A DNA stretch of 64,000 bases from Casuarina equisetifolia (lineage: Eukaryota; Streptophyta; Magnoliopsida; Fagales; Casuarinaceae): NCBI GenBank assembly GCA_028551475.1, contig CM052358.1:15669938-15733937 (forward strand), in the 5' to 3' direction. Positions 25,712 through 39,990 of the stretch are shown in pieces. The notes under the pieces were generated by a model. It saw only the letters and a list, made by a program, of their open reading frames with translations, was not told where the DNA came from and did no database searches. Numbering within the stretch: the first letter of the stretch is position 1; each line of letters begins with the position of its first letter. The translations under genes were made by a program, and so were the position numbers.

Positions 25712-26677
25712 GAAACATTTTATTCACCATATGTCGTACGAATACAAAGGACTATATAGAAAACTAACCATTGAAAAACAAAACTAAAAAGCCTATATAT
25801 TAGATTTCTAATCCCCTTAGCTATAATTTTGTAAATAGAAGGATTATGATTTTGATGTGTTAACTTGTAGTAACAATGATAAAGATTGGAAAGATCAAAA
25901 GCATCTTTAAAATTGTTCGATGTATGTATCTTTTAGCTAAGTGTGATTTAATTTTGTACATTTTTGCAATTAGTCATCCTTTGGAGTATATCTTGATATA
26001 AAAAGGTTACTTTAATTAAAATGGTTGGCTGAATTAAAAGACTTTAACTAACTTTTTTCTAAAAAGACACCTCATGTTATCTCTTAAGAGTTTTGATAAC
26101 CTTATCTTGTAAGAGTGCAAAGGTTAGTACATAAACTTAACTCTTACAAAATAGACTCATTGGAGTGAGGAATACAATCAAAGAAATTAACATTGTTATA
26201 AATCACATTTAAGGCAAGAAAAAAAATTATAAAGGGCAATATGTACATTTAACTCTATAGAGACATAATTACCTAGACTCACTAATCCTTTTTTAAGAAA
26301 TTCCAACATGACCTAAACGATCCATAATATGCATATTTTGGACTTTGATGACCAAAATTTGCTACTTTGTTTACTATTAAATTCCCTTCCTTGTACATGT
26401 GTTTAGTAATGGTGTAAAGGGAGAGTAAATTTTCACATTGGTGAATCACATACTTCACCTGCCATGGTGATCTCCATCAATGTAGTATGCATTACACTAG
26501 GTAGTAGGAATTTAACTCCAATTGTTGCAGGATCTAATCCAGTTCATGACAAGTATAAAACCCTAAACTTTGATGCTTAGTGCCCTACATCACAAATGAA
26601 AATAAGACTATGTTAAAATGGTTGGCTGAATTAAAATCCCTACAACATCAACTCAAACTATAAACCACAGTTATAAA
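25712..26677 (-). mobile_element. LINE 3' fragment with RNase H remnant (copy 2)
   Basis: This is the second arm of the direct repeat described at 23876-24841. It is co-linear over its whole length, with scattered substitutions and one-base indels. One of those indels shifts the RNase H frame relative to copy 1. Confidence 0.65.
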
Positions 26678-27750
26678 AAAACTCTTCCCATCCATCAATA
26701 TATCCATAGAAATGCATTAATGAGTACAAGATACCAATAAAACTTCCAAATTAGATTTCCACATTAAGCCATATATAAGTGTTCATAGAGTTGTAATGCA
26801 AATAAGAATTAAAACCTAGTTTATGCTTTGTGTTTGCAAATACCTTTCCTCCATGCTTTGCCTTTAATAATGCCAATAAGGATATTTTGTTTTTCTTAGA
26901 CTTCCTTTTTAGGGAATCCATCTTCCTTAGGGAGCTTAACTTTCTAATATTCCATATAACTATATTATTCATGGGAAACTAGATGTTTTGAAGCATATGT
27001 TACAAATGACCTATTAAAAAGATAGGAGTACCAATAGAAACCAAATTGTTATCCTATTAGGAAGGTAAGACACATTGAATTCCTCCACCTTGCTTTTGCT
27101 TTTTGTTTCTTTAGAAAGGCTTATACTAATTATGTATGACCAATAGGGTAACCAAATCACATTCTTCCTTTGTTTCCTTATTCACGGCAACCATGCTTAC
27201 TTCCTACTTATAAGCTAACTTTGTGGTGGTTGCATGTTTTGAGTGTGCATTGCTATGAGTAAGTTCTTTTATCATGTTGTAACGAATGAGTATACTAAAT
27301 CATTAGACTCCAATAAGCCATCTTCCTCCATTTTTGAATCATTGCTCTTAATTACAACCTTGCTAACAAGAAGTGAAGTTCCAATGATTAAGGTTTTAAA
27401 GCAATAAGGTCATTTCACTCCCCATCTTGTTAACTAACACCAATGATTGTGAAACACCTATGTTAGTAGATTTGCTCCTTTTGAGGTTAAATTGGACCAA
27501 TCTTACATTGGTGCCTAAGAATCCTTCTCCAACATCTTTGAAGCATTTCTACAAATGCCTTAGGAACATTTTTGTTTTGTGCCCAAATGGTGGACACAAT
27601 TATGGAATAGATGTATTAGCTTGGAGCTCAAGTTCTAACTTTATCTATGGAACCACCATGGCATATTTGATCCATTTGAAATTGAAATGTTTGCATCATG
27701 CACCATCATGTGAGCACCTTTCCCTATTGTCATTGAAGCATTAGCTCAAG
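26678..27750 (-). mobile_element. LINE 5' fragment: endonuclease start
   Basis: The frame at 26751-26972 begins MNNIVIWNIRKLSSLRK and continues SKKNKISLLALLKAKH. This is the typical start of the AP-type endonuclease of plant LINE ORF2 (usually 'MNiivWNiRGL.sp.K...l......Kisi..llETK'). Upstream in its reading direction (27400-27750) a faint gag-like segment is possible but weak. The fragment abuts the RNase H fragment on the same strand, so a LINE with its reverse transcriptase deleted is a likely origin. The plus-strand frame at 27427-27744 is then antisense. Confidence 0.5.
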
Positions 27751-27979
27751 TAGCTTGTGAGCTCACTATTTATGGATGTTTTTGAAAGATGAAAGGACAA
27801 AAGGAGTTTGCAACATGCATAGTATATAGCTCCTTATGTAAAGGTTGATAATTTAATATTATATTTTACCTATATTCTTGATTACTTCAAATGTAATTGT
27901 GCTCACCCTTAGGTGAGTAGCAATTCAGAATGTGGTGCATGTACTAGAGCTTGAAGTTTTGTGAAAGGCTAATGTTATA

Positions 27980-28310
27980 AGCTTAGGTTCAATTCCAAAA
28001 GGTCAATCTAATGGAAGGAGTAACTAAGGCCCCTTATATGGTCAGATTATCCCACTTGCGTTTTTAATGTAGGAGAATGAAGTTTGTTACATGATCCACT
28101 ACCCACCCTACATTAAGGGATAACAATCATAAGCTCATTGAGTTAGGTAATGATTAGGCTTTGATAATACTTGACAAGAGCCTAGGTTCCATCCCAAAAG
28201 GTCAACCCAATGTAAAGAACAATTAAGTCCCTTTATATGACTAGATCATTTCATTTGTCTTTTTTTTTTATGTGAGACAATAAAGTCCATTACACTAAGC
28301 ACATTAAGGG
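27980..28310 (+). repeat. Two diverged tandem units of about 200 bases
   Basis: Phrases near 27982-28080 (cttaggttcaattccaaaagg, then ttatatggtcagat and gagaatgaagtttgttacat) return in diverged form near 28183-28300. I know of no gene in it. Confidence 0.55.
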
Positions 28311-28558
28311 AACAAGTACTACTCTAGCAAGCTAAAGAATAGTGGTAGTGGGTTGAAGTCTAATTGTAGGTCATTGTAGCTCTCTAGCTTGTGATTCTTA
28401 TGTGTGCACAAGCCTTGCCGATGTTGTTTTTGTTTTTCATCCCATTGTTGACCCTTATAGTCAATGACTATTTTCTTAGGTCCAAGTTGCCATTAAGAGA
28501 GATGGTTTCAACAAGGGAGAGAAAGTAGAGTTAGGCTTGGGTAATTTAAGGCTTGAGC

Positions 28559-28830
28559 AATATGCCACATATTGAGGGGTTATCAATGCAATTTGTTGAT
28601 ATGCCACATTTCGATGTTCATTTTGCTAATATACCAAATGAGACATCTAGTTTGGTAATATGCCACATTCTGAAGGGTTGGTAATGCAATTTGCTAATAT
28701 ACTATGGTTTGATGTTCAATCTGTTGCTTTGCCCCATTGTGATGTTCACTTTGTCGATATGCCAAGTGAGATCTAATTTGTTAATATGCCATATTTCGAG
28801 GGGTTGTGAATGCAATTTGTTGTGATATGC
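28559..28830 (+). repeat. Decayed minisatellite, about three units
   Basis: The block aatatgccacat..gaggggtt..aatgcaattt begins at 28559, 28657 and 28783. Smaller related phrases (gatatgcc, gatgttca, tttgttaatat) lie between. Unit spacing is uneven at 98 and 126 bases, as in an old tandem array. Confidence 0.75.
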
Positions 28831-29180
28831 TAATTTTTTTTTATTAAATGAAACAAAGGTAATACCCTAAGACATTTTACTAATCAACATAATATTAGGC
28901 TAAATTACGTTTGTAAACATAAATAAGTATGGTATAAACTAACCTTATTAACCATTCCAATTGGATGACCTTTCTGTTTGGTGATTAAGGCCTCAATTTT
29001 AGGACCCAAATTGTGGCAGTTGTTGCTTGGAGGTTTATGATCAAACTATAGCTGATCTAGGAGCAGGGTGTCAAGAAAACTCTCAATTTGCGTTGTGTAG
29101 TATAATATCTTAATTATCTTTAAGTAAGACCTGCACCATTATTCAGACTATTAACATAAATATTAATGAATTATTGTAAG

Positions 29181-31664
29181 TTGTGGTAGTTCTGGTTGGC
29201 AGGCACCAGAACAACTTCATGGGTGCCAAACACGTGCTGTGGTTTTATTTAGTTTAGGTTGTGTCATCTTTTTTTGCATCACTGGAGTTAAGACATCCAT
29301 TTGGCGATCATCTCGAACCTGATATCAACATTGTGAAGAACCAAAGGGACCGCTTCTTGGTGGAACATATGCCTGAAGCTCTGGATCTTATTCCTTGTTT
29401 ATTAAATCCTGACCCCGGATTAAGGTATGACCACTACATTTCATCAAAACGGCAGCACTTCCTTTTTGATAAGTGATGGTGGCTTGGTGCGAAACTATGA
29501 ATTCTGAACCTACTAAATCTTGAATCGCTTATTAATATTATAACTTACATCTTTTTACGATGTAATTTTTCTTTGGTGGGGTGTACCACATTTGACTAAA
29601 ATTGTTGCTAACAAAATAAGGGAGCACATAGACGCCTCATTAAAGTGGGAGAGTTTATTTTTGTTTTCGTAGCAATTGAAGACACAAAACCAGAACCAAG
29701 CCAGCTGTAATCTGCTACATGTGGTTAAGTTAATAGATTGAAGTATGTCACGGTTTGGTTGGCCTTGACCTTTTATCAAGCGCTTTTAGGTTCCTGCCAA
29801 ACTTTCTGAGGCCTTCTGGTAGTAGGAAGGTGCAAGCTTGAGTTCATCACTTTGAATTTGTTGATGTTCGTAAAATGCAAGTGATTTTCTTTTCTCTGGT
29901 TCCATTTACACGTTAAAAGAGCTTTTATTATGCTTAGAAAGAAAAAATCTTCCAGAATTGTAACGTGCAACACAAAGAATTAGTTAGCCGTTGACCGTGC
30001 CATTTGTTCATTTTTACTTGCATACAGTGATCTTATGTTCTCATTTGAGCTTTACTTCATGATATACTCAGACATCAAGTGTTCCAATTTGCTCTCAGGC
30101 CAAAGGCACCAGAGGTTTTGCACCATCCTCAGTTCTGGAGTTCTGAGATGAGACTGCCATTCTTTAGGGAAACCAGTGATAGGGTAGAATTGGAGGATAG
30201 AGAGACTCATTCTAATCTGTTGCAAGCATTGGAAAGTAGCAGACTAGTAGCATTAGGTGGGAAGTGGAATGAAAGGATCGAAACTGCATTTATCACCTAC
30301 ACTGGTCAGTATAGGTGGTATAAATTAGACAGTGTTCAAGACTTATTGCAAGTCATGCGAAACAAGCTGAATCATTATAGAGAGCTCCCTAAAGAAATTC
30401 AGGTTTGCTTTCTCAAGCTAAAAATTATAGATTAATTTGTTGGTTTTGTTGGGTTGGGGGAGTTTGAAAGTTTCGTTGATGCATGAGTGGCTGTGATCAA
30501 GCCAAGCAGTGTCGCATGTAGATGCTTACTATGATAAAATCCAATCCTTAGACAAGATGAGTAGGAATTCAGGCCTCGATGCAGCATGATCATTCTTGGA
30601 TCCAATTAAATTCTTGCCAATAATCATGTCTTCCGGGTAGAATGATTAAACTAAAAGCCCCTATATTTGTGTGGCTATGAAAAAAAAAGGCCCTATACAT
30701 ATAGTGGTTCCTTTATGAACGAGACTCGTTTCTTATACATTAGTTTATGAAATTCAAATTCTAGGTTTCTCGTGTGTTACATAATGAAATGGAAAAATTT
30801 TCCTTATTGAAGGTCATCCAGAATGTGGCCTTCTTTTGATTCAATTTAATCGGTTGACCTATGCCGAGTTGGTTCAAGAGATTAACTATTATTCTATATT
30901 GGATTGTACAGTTTTGATAATCCATTTTGAATAAACATGTTTAGTTTCAATTAGTTAGATGATAAATATTAGATCTAGTATTTGACTACCTTTTAGATAG
31001 TTCTAATATTATACCAATTTAGATTTTCTTCATGCAATTTTCTAGTACATAACTCTAATTTTACCTAGCATTGGTTGGTTCTATAGCGTTACCAAGACAG
31101 GTTGTGTTTTGGTTACTTAAATTGGATATATTCAATTTGTTGTAATGGATGCCATCTGAAATTATGTATAGTTTGTGAATTGCAAGATTAGTTTTAAATT
31201 GGGTCTCTTTGATGTAATCAAGAATCCTACCATGCTTTCTTAGAGACGATTCATGTTTTCCTAGTGTTTTGGCTGGATTTTGACTAAATCAATAATTGAA
31301 GCATTTTTTTCTAGATTTTTTAGATGAATTACTTCTATGAAAATGAAAATAATATCAGTCCCATATGACTTAAGGCTACAGAATATGTAATTATAACATT
31401 ATACTGCTATTCTAATCTATAAGTTCATTTAAGTTGCTTTTTAAGGGATTTTTTTTTTTATTTGGGTGGTACATCCTAAGTTGATATTCATTCTTTGTTT
31501 GTTATGAATATGTTAAGGAACTTGTTGGACTAGCTCTTGAAGGATATGATAACTACTTTGCAAGTAGACTCCCAAGACTTTTAATCCAATTATACAAAGT
31601 GATTAATAGGTATTGTTGGGAAGAGGAATGCTTTCAGAAGTGTTTCAAACCTAATCTTGAATAG
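29181..31664 (+). pseudogene. IRE1: IRE1-type kinase/RNase, truncated 3' part with frameshift
   Basis: IRE1 is the ER-membrane sensor that splices stress-response mRNA through its kinase and KEN RNase domains. Only the 3' exons are here: about 29181-29424, 30099-30402 and 31518-31664, with GT..AG borders. The first reads SSGWQAPEQL, FSLGCVIFFCITG, then HPFGDHLEPDINIVKN and LLNPDPGLR, the late kinase domain. One extra base near 29295 breaks the frame between FCITG and HPFGD. The usual Asp of 'TRAVDLFSLG' is Val. The second exon (HPQFWSSEMRLPFF, VELEDRE, LGGKW, RNKLNHYRELP) and third (YDNYFASRLPRLLIQLY, ending CFQKCFK) carry the KEN domain without a break. The lumenal domain, membrane segment and catalytic loop are missing. 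Confidence 0.88.
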
Positions 31665-32162
31665 CTCTTTGGTCTTTGCTAATGGACTGAACTAGTGGTA
31701 TTTATAATTTTGCATCATATTGATAGAATTATTTTATCTATCGTAATAGTTTGTTTATAAATGTAAATAGTTTGCTGTCTAGAAGTGCATAAAAGATCCA
31801 TAAATTAGCATTAACAAGGTCCCCATAGAGGATTGGGTTGTTTTTTGTTTGCTATACTTCTTTTTTTTATTTATTAGCTGAGATTATTTTCTTCAGTTTT
31901 TAGAGTTAAAGAGGTGGAAAGACCTAGAAACAAAGAGTTATGAAGATTTGGAATCAATTGGTTTGTATATTGAATATTTGATTTGCATGGTGAAGTCCAA
32001 GCTCGTATAAGAACACCCAAAAACTCTCATAACCACTCAAGCTTTCACCGGTATTTCGCTTGGCATAATGTGGTGTCTTCTTTATTCTTCGATATTTCCT
32101 CCTTCCTCCAGGGGTTACAACCCCAAGAAAGGAAGGTAGCAAAAATATAGGAATTGAGAAAG
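31665..32162. other. Intergenic: no gene recognised
   Basis: AT-rich sequence downstream of the IRE1 remnant. The minus-strand frame at 31954-32142 shows no known domain. Confidence 0.4.
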
Positions 32163-32370
32163 AATGTCAATGTTGAGATACCGCCACGACATAATTTGGT
32201 TTATGTTATCAATATCTTGATGTAATTTTTTCTAATATATTTAGATATAATCATCTCTTAAAAATACCGAAAATGACAATGTTGAGGTACCACCATGACA
32301 TAATTTGGTTTATGTTATCAATATCTTGATATAATTTTTTTAAATATATTTAGATATAATCATCTCTTAA
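32163..32370 (+). repeat. Tandem duplication, period 109 bases
   Basis: Unit 1 is 32163 to about 32260 and unit 2 is 32272 to about 32370. Both read caatgttgag.taccnccannacataatttggtttatgttatcaatatcttgat and end in agatataatcatctctta. The copies differ at only a few places. Confidence 0.85.
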
Positions 32371-32569
32371 CAACAAAGTCTTAAGGGGAGAACTTCAATT
32401 TTTTCTAAAGTGTTGTTAGAGCTTCAATTCAAGTACAACATTTTCATCCTTGTATTCTTTCTAACATGTCACTAGAGTTTAAATTCAAGTGTAACACTCA
32501 ATTACTAATGAATTGGTTTCTATCATTTCAACTCATCTTTCATAACCACCACTTGTTGTCCAAGTCATT

Positions 32570-32971
32570 GTGATTTTATTGTATTTACATCTTATCTTAC
32601 AGTTTGCAGTTTTCTTCGTTCCAAAGATGCGACATCCTTTTGTTCTTATCGTATGCGTACTAGCTTTGATTACCTCCCTCGTAAGGAATTTAGCTGAAGC
32701 GATTACTTTTATACGACGCATCATGACACCATTTAGCTCGCCTATTGAATTGCTTCGTTCTCAAACAGGAAGTGGCTGGGGAATTTCCACCTTCCTGGTG
32801 TTCTTCATTATGTTCCTCACTGTAATTTGGCATCGCATTCGTTCTTCTTCTTGCTCGACAGCTCCACGTCGTGTTCCGCCTCCCGCTTTGCGTCGGATTC
32901 CACCTCCACTTCCACCATCACTATGGCCTCGTACTTCAACTACGGTTCCCCCTGCCAGTGAAGGAGGCTAG
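32570..32971 (+). CDS. Hypothetical small membrane protein with proline-rich tail
   Basis: An open frame of 133 codons. A more natural start may be the second Met at about 32627. The N-terminal half has hydrophobic stretches (FVLIVCVLALITSLV and STFLVFFIMFLTVI), and the C-terminal part is proline-rich (PRRVPPPALRRIPPPLPP). G+C is higher than in the flanks, which hints at real or formerly real coding sequence. I recognise no family. There is no transcript or splice evidence. It could be a single-exon gene, the last exon of a decayed gene, or chance. Confidence 0.35.
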   Translation: MILLYLHLILQFAVFFVPKMRHPFVLIVCVLALITSLVRNLAEAITFIRRIMTPFSSPIELLRSQTGSGWGISTFLVFFIMFLTVIWHRIRSSSCSTAPRRVPPPALRRIPPPLPPSLWPRTSTTVPPASEGG

Positions 32972-33635
32972 AAACCTCAGTTGGACTCCTACTAACAGTG
33001 CGTGATATCCACGTGTCGTATGGTGAATTTGGTTGTCTCAGGGTAGCATGCTTTGGTTTGAGTAAGTCTCTTGACGGTATTGGGATGTAGAACCATCGAA
33101 AAGCAATAGCACCAATTCGCCACCGTAAAAGCATCTAGCTTTATAGTAAAAGAAGTTGCTGTAGGCCCTATAAATCTGACAATATCGGAGACTTACTACC
33201 TCTATCTTTTAGCATCTAGAATAATAATACTTCCTTTCCATACTACAGATGCTCTGCTGCTATTTCTGAAAATAATACTATTCTTCAAACTTGCCTGAAC
33301 AAGAATGATTGATTGCTCAGAAATCGTAAGTATACAGCCTAATTATACTGTCAATATTTATAGTCACGAACAGTGCATTTATGCATATATTTTTTTCAAT
33401 CTCTTTCAAACAAGTCTACCAACGCCCACATTCACAAAAAGCAAATGCAAGGAATGCAACACTTAATGACATTTACCTGTTCCCCAAAGATTAACCAGAA
33501 GATCAAAAATGGCAAACTGGAGGAGGACCAGGATTTGCATCCAAAACGTGAGTAGGCAGACTTGTAAAGAAGCGTTAAGTCTACCAGAATATGTGCGTGT
33601 TTATGTGTAGAAGAAGGTCCGGAAGGTGGACGCGT
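32972..33635. other. Intergenic, probably including the GLR 3' UTR
   Basis: No coding signal supported. The part next to 33635 should be the 3' UTR of the glutamate-receptor-like gene. Confidence 0.5.
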
Positions 33636-37283
<3,648 letters not shown>

Positions 37284-38390
37284 GGTAAATTGCCTGATTG
37301 CAGAAGTTTAATTCTGCCTTACTCTGTAAGTGGAAACTCTATTTCCAACACTGACACATTGCAAAAGAAATGTTTAGATCCAAGAAACACCTAGAGTGCA
37401 TAAGCAACTATGAAAGAATTTTACGATTTCAGAACATGGAGTAAAGACCGGGAACAAACCATGTGCAGACTCTAAGCTCAACCTCAAACCTACAGCATCT
37501 TCAGCAAAAAGAACATAAAAGTTAAAACAACTGGGGTGTTTTATGCTCAATATCCAAAACCTAAAAGATCACAGAAAGGCAAAAATCGAATCTAATCACG
37601 TATAAAACATAGCAAGGTAAGTAATCTCTGAGCCGAAAGAGCATGTGCGAGAAAGGTTAGTTTCAGGGGAATCTCTACGGGTACGAAGCAACCTTCTATT
37701 AAAAAAAGGAAGGCTATAGGAAGACATAAATGTGGAATTACAGAAAGTGCTGAGTTCACAGCAGAGGGATCAAGAGAAATCTCGAGAAATTAACTTACAC
37801 AGTAGCACGGGGCCATTGTTGAATTGGAGCTAATCCCAGAACTAGGGACAACTGATACTCTGTTCACACCCGTGTTTTTAGGGAAGGAACAGAAAATCAA
37901 GAGATAAATATCATGATGAAGCTGCAAACAACAAGATGGTCATAAATATACGAGTTCACACAAATACAAACAGTAGATTGGTAATGTTGTAACTGTCATG
38001 CGGTTCAAGAATGTTGAAGATAAATTTCGCCGTGTTTATTTGCTCATATACATGTCTTACAGGCACATGAGAACTCAAAACCAACATGGGATACCATTGG
38101 TCCTGACGAACAAAGTAGTAATATGATTCTCTGTGGAAGATGACATATTCTCTAGTGCTCAAATGGATAGTGGGGGAACTCTATTACCATCACTTGCAAG
38201 AGGAGCACGATCTCCATGTGGCTGAAAGGAAAATGCGGTTTGTGCACTAGTAAAAGCCATTATGCACTCTGGAAATTTGGCCCAGTTCTACTAACCATCT
38301 TTATTATTGGGCATCGTTTTTCAGGTTAAAAATAAATAAATTCTCAATCAAGTGCACTTGACTTGTTTCCTTCTGTAAACCATTCCTTTA
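37284..38390. other. GLR upstream region
   Basis: It should hold the promoter and 5' leader of the GLR gene. About 370 bases next to the start codon (37284-37620) are also found, diverged, at 54270-54633. A splice-like agcaaggtaagtaat phrase lies near 37611. Confidence 0.55.
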
Positions 38391-39005
38391 GCCTCAACGG
38401 GAAAAGACAAACGAGCCCTTGACTCCTGTCGAACCTTTCGGCAGGTTGCAAACAAAATATCTTGGGATCCCCCGGCCGGTCTGAAGGACAAAAGGTTTAA
38501 GCTTTGGTTCCTGTTTGAAGGGGACAAATATCATCAGATAAAGTGATGAGATTTTATGCATTTTGTAAAATTCTCTTTGACATTGCATACCAGGGGATCT
38601 CGCACCTGGATAGTACCAGGACCCTTGTGCCCCGGCCCTTGATTCAGATAAAGCTGCCCGCCCGAAGCCCGCCCTATGACCCACAACTCAAAATGAGCCT
38701 TGCGACGAGACGCGGACATTCCCCATGCTGCGGTTCCCTCCGGTCCGTTCCCGGGTTGGGTTAGGGGAACATCCGAGCGATTGCCTTCGCGGATCCAAAC
38801 GCGCTCACAAGGCGCACAATAAGAATAAGACCAATAGAGACTTCATAAGAGACCATTTGAGCTGCAGATCGTAATGCTCCTAGAAAGGCATATTTCGAAT
38901 ATAGAGGAGTGAAAGTTCCCAAAATCAACGAGTTGATCATACCCTTCTTTGAACCGTACGAGCACGTCCTCTGTTGTCACCCCCACAGCGCTTACGGGAA
39001 TATAG
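38391..39005 (-). other. nad1: Nuclear insert of mitochondrial DNA (NUMT): nad1 exon 2 and intron flanks
   Basis: On the minus strand about 38818-38900 reads [27 protein letters not shown], the second exon of plant mitochondrial nad1 (NADH dehydrogenase subunit 1), which is about 83 bases long. It is followed directly by GTGCGCC, a group II intron 5' border, then by about 425 bases of G+C-rich intron. Before it, 38901-39000 carries an intron tail with a domain-V-like stem (gaggacgtgctcgtacggttc, 38956-38976). A 20-base stretch in the exon matches a commonly used nad1 exon B primer as I remember it. Outer limits are approximate, judged from the drop in G+C. It is a nuclear fossil without function. 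Confidence 0.88.
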
Positions 39006-39990
39006 ATAAGATACCCGATTAGATTTAGATAATATCTGTGTAACAAATTATGTTTTGGAGTTTATATATATTTATAATTATTGTTATAATTAAAATTAAG
39101 AAATAAGAAAAAAAAAATTATTAAAAAAAATTCCTTTAGTTATGCATTAATTTGGATTTTTTTTTATATCATTAGAAATATAAAATTTTATATTAAAACT
39201 CGAAAATCAATTCATGAATTTAAATTCAGTCAATAGTTAATGGTTTAAATATTTTCTAAATTTTTTTGTTTTATAATTGAAAAAATTCACAATTGGAATT
39301 GACTTTTCAGTATAAAAAAAGAGAAGGGGTGCTTACCACTTCCAAACTAAGATAGGAATTACGGATGTTTCCCACAAAGCAGAAGAGATCAAAAATGGCG
39401 TTGGATGTCTTGACCTCTTGGGTTTCCTTGGACCCGACAGCCATGTTTGCTTCATTGGACCACTTCCCTAGGGCAGTTGGGAAGAAAAGGGTAGAGGAAG
39501 TCATTGTGGTCTGGGGTGCAGGAAAAGTTCATCTCGGGGGGCAAACCCAGCTCAAAAGTGGATCCTTTGCTACAAATGTGTCTTTTCAGCTAGTCAAATG
39601 ATATTTAAACCAAAGAAGCATTTATGTCATACACTTTCTGTTGTCAAGGGTAGAATGTACCACGTTTAGTGCAATTTATCCTGCAATCTTATAAAAGATT
39701 TGTCCTTTATACACTCATTTTAAGGGAAAATAAATCCTTTCTATATAATTAATTTGTCCTTAAAAAATGAAATAAGTTTTTCTAAAACAATTAACATATT
39801 CAGCATACAGCATTTCCATTTTCTTAAAGTAAAATAGTAGAATTGTATAAAAAACGAGTATTTATACATGTTCATATCTTTGCACACCCATTATTGGACT
39901 TGTGGATGCCTGAACAGATACAGCAGCTCCAACGCCCTATATGGAAACTGAAGTACCTAACTAAAGCTTAGATAAAGAACTACCAAGGCT
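39006..39990. other. AT-rich spacer between NUMT and GLR pseudogene
   Basis: Very AT-rich from 39050 to 39300. The open frames on both strands at 39307-39601 show no recognised domain. The last part would be the former 3' UTR of the GLR pseudogene. Confidence 0.45.

Noticed and set aside
27427-27744. 105-codon plus-strand frame
   Set aside because: Antisense to the likely LINE 5' fragment and shows no domain.
27985-28000. ggttcaattcc, resembling a tRNA B box
   Set aside because: No A box at the right distance and no cloverleaf; no tRNA gene or SINE could be supported.
29030-29110. Possible further IRE1 exon upstream
   Set aside because: Translation gave no IRE1 motif, and the recognisable homology starts only at about 29181.
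39307-39601. Overlapping frames on both strands between the NUMT and the GLR pseudogene
   Set aside because: No known domain and no splice context.
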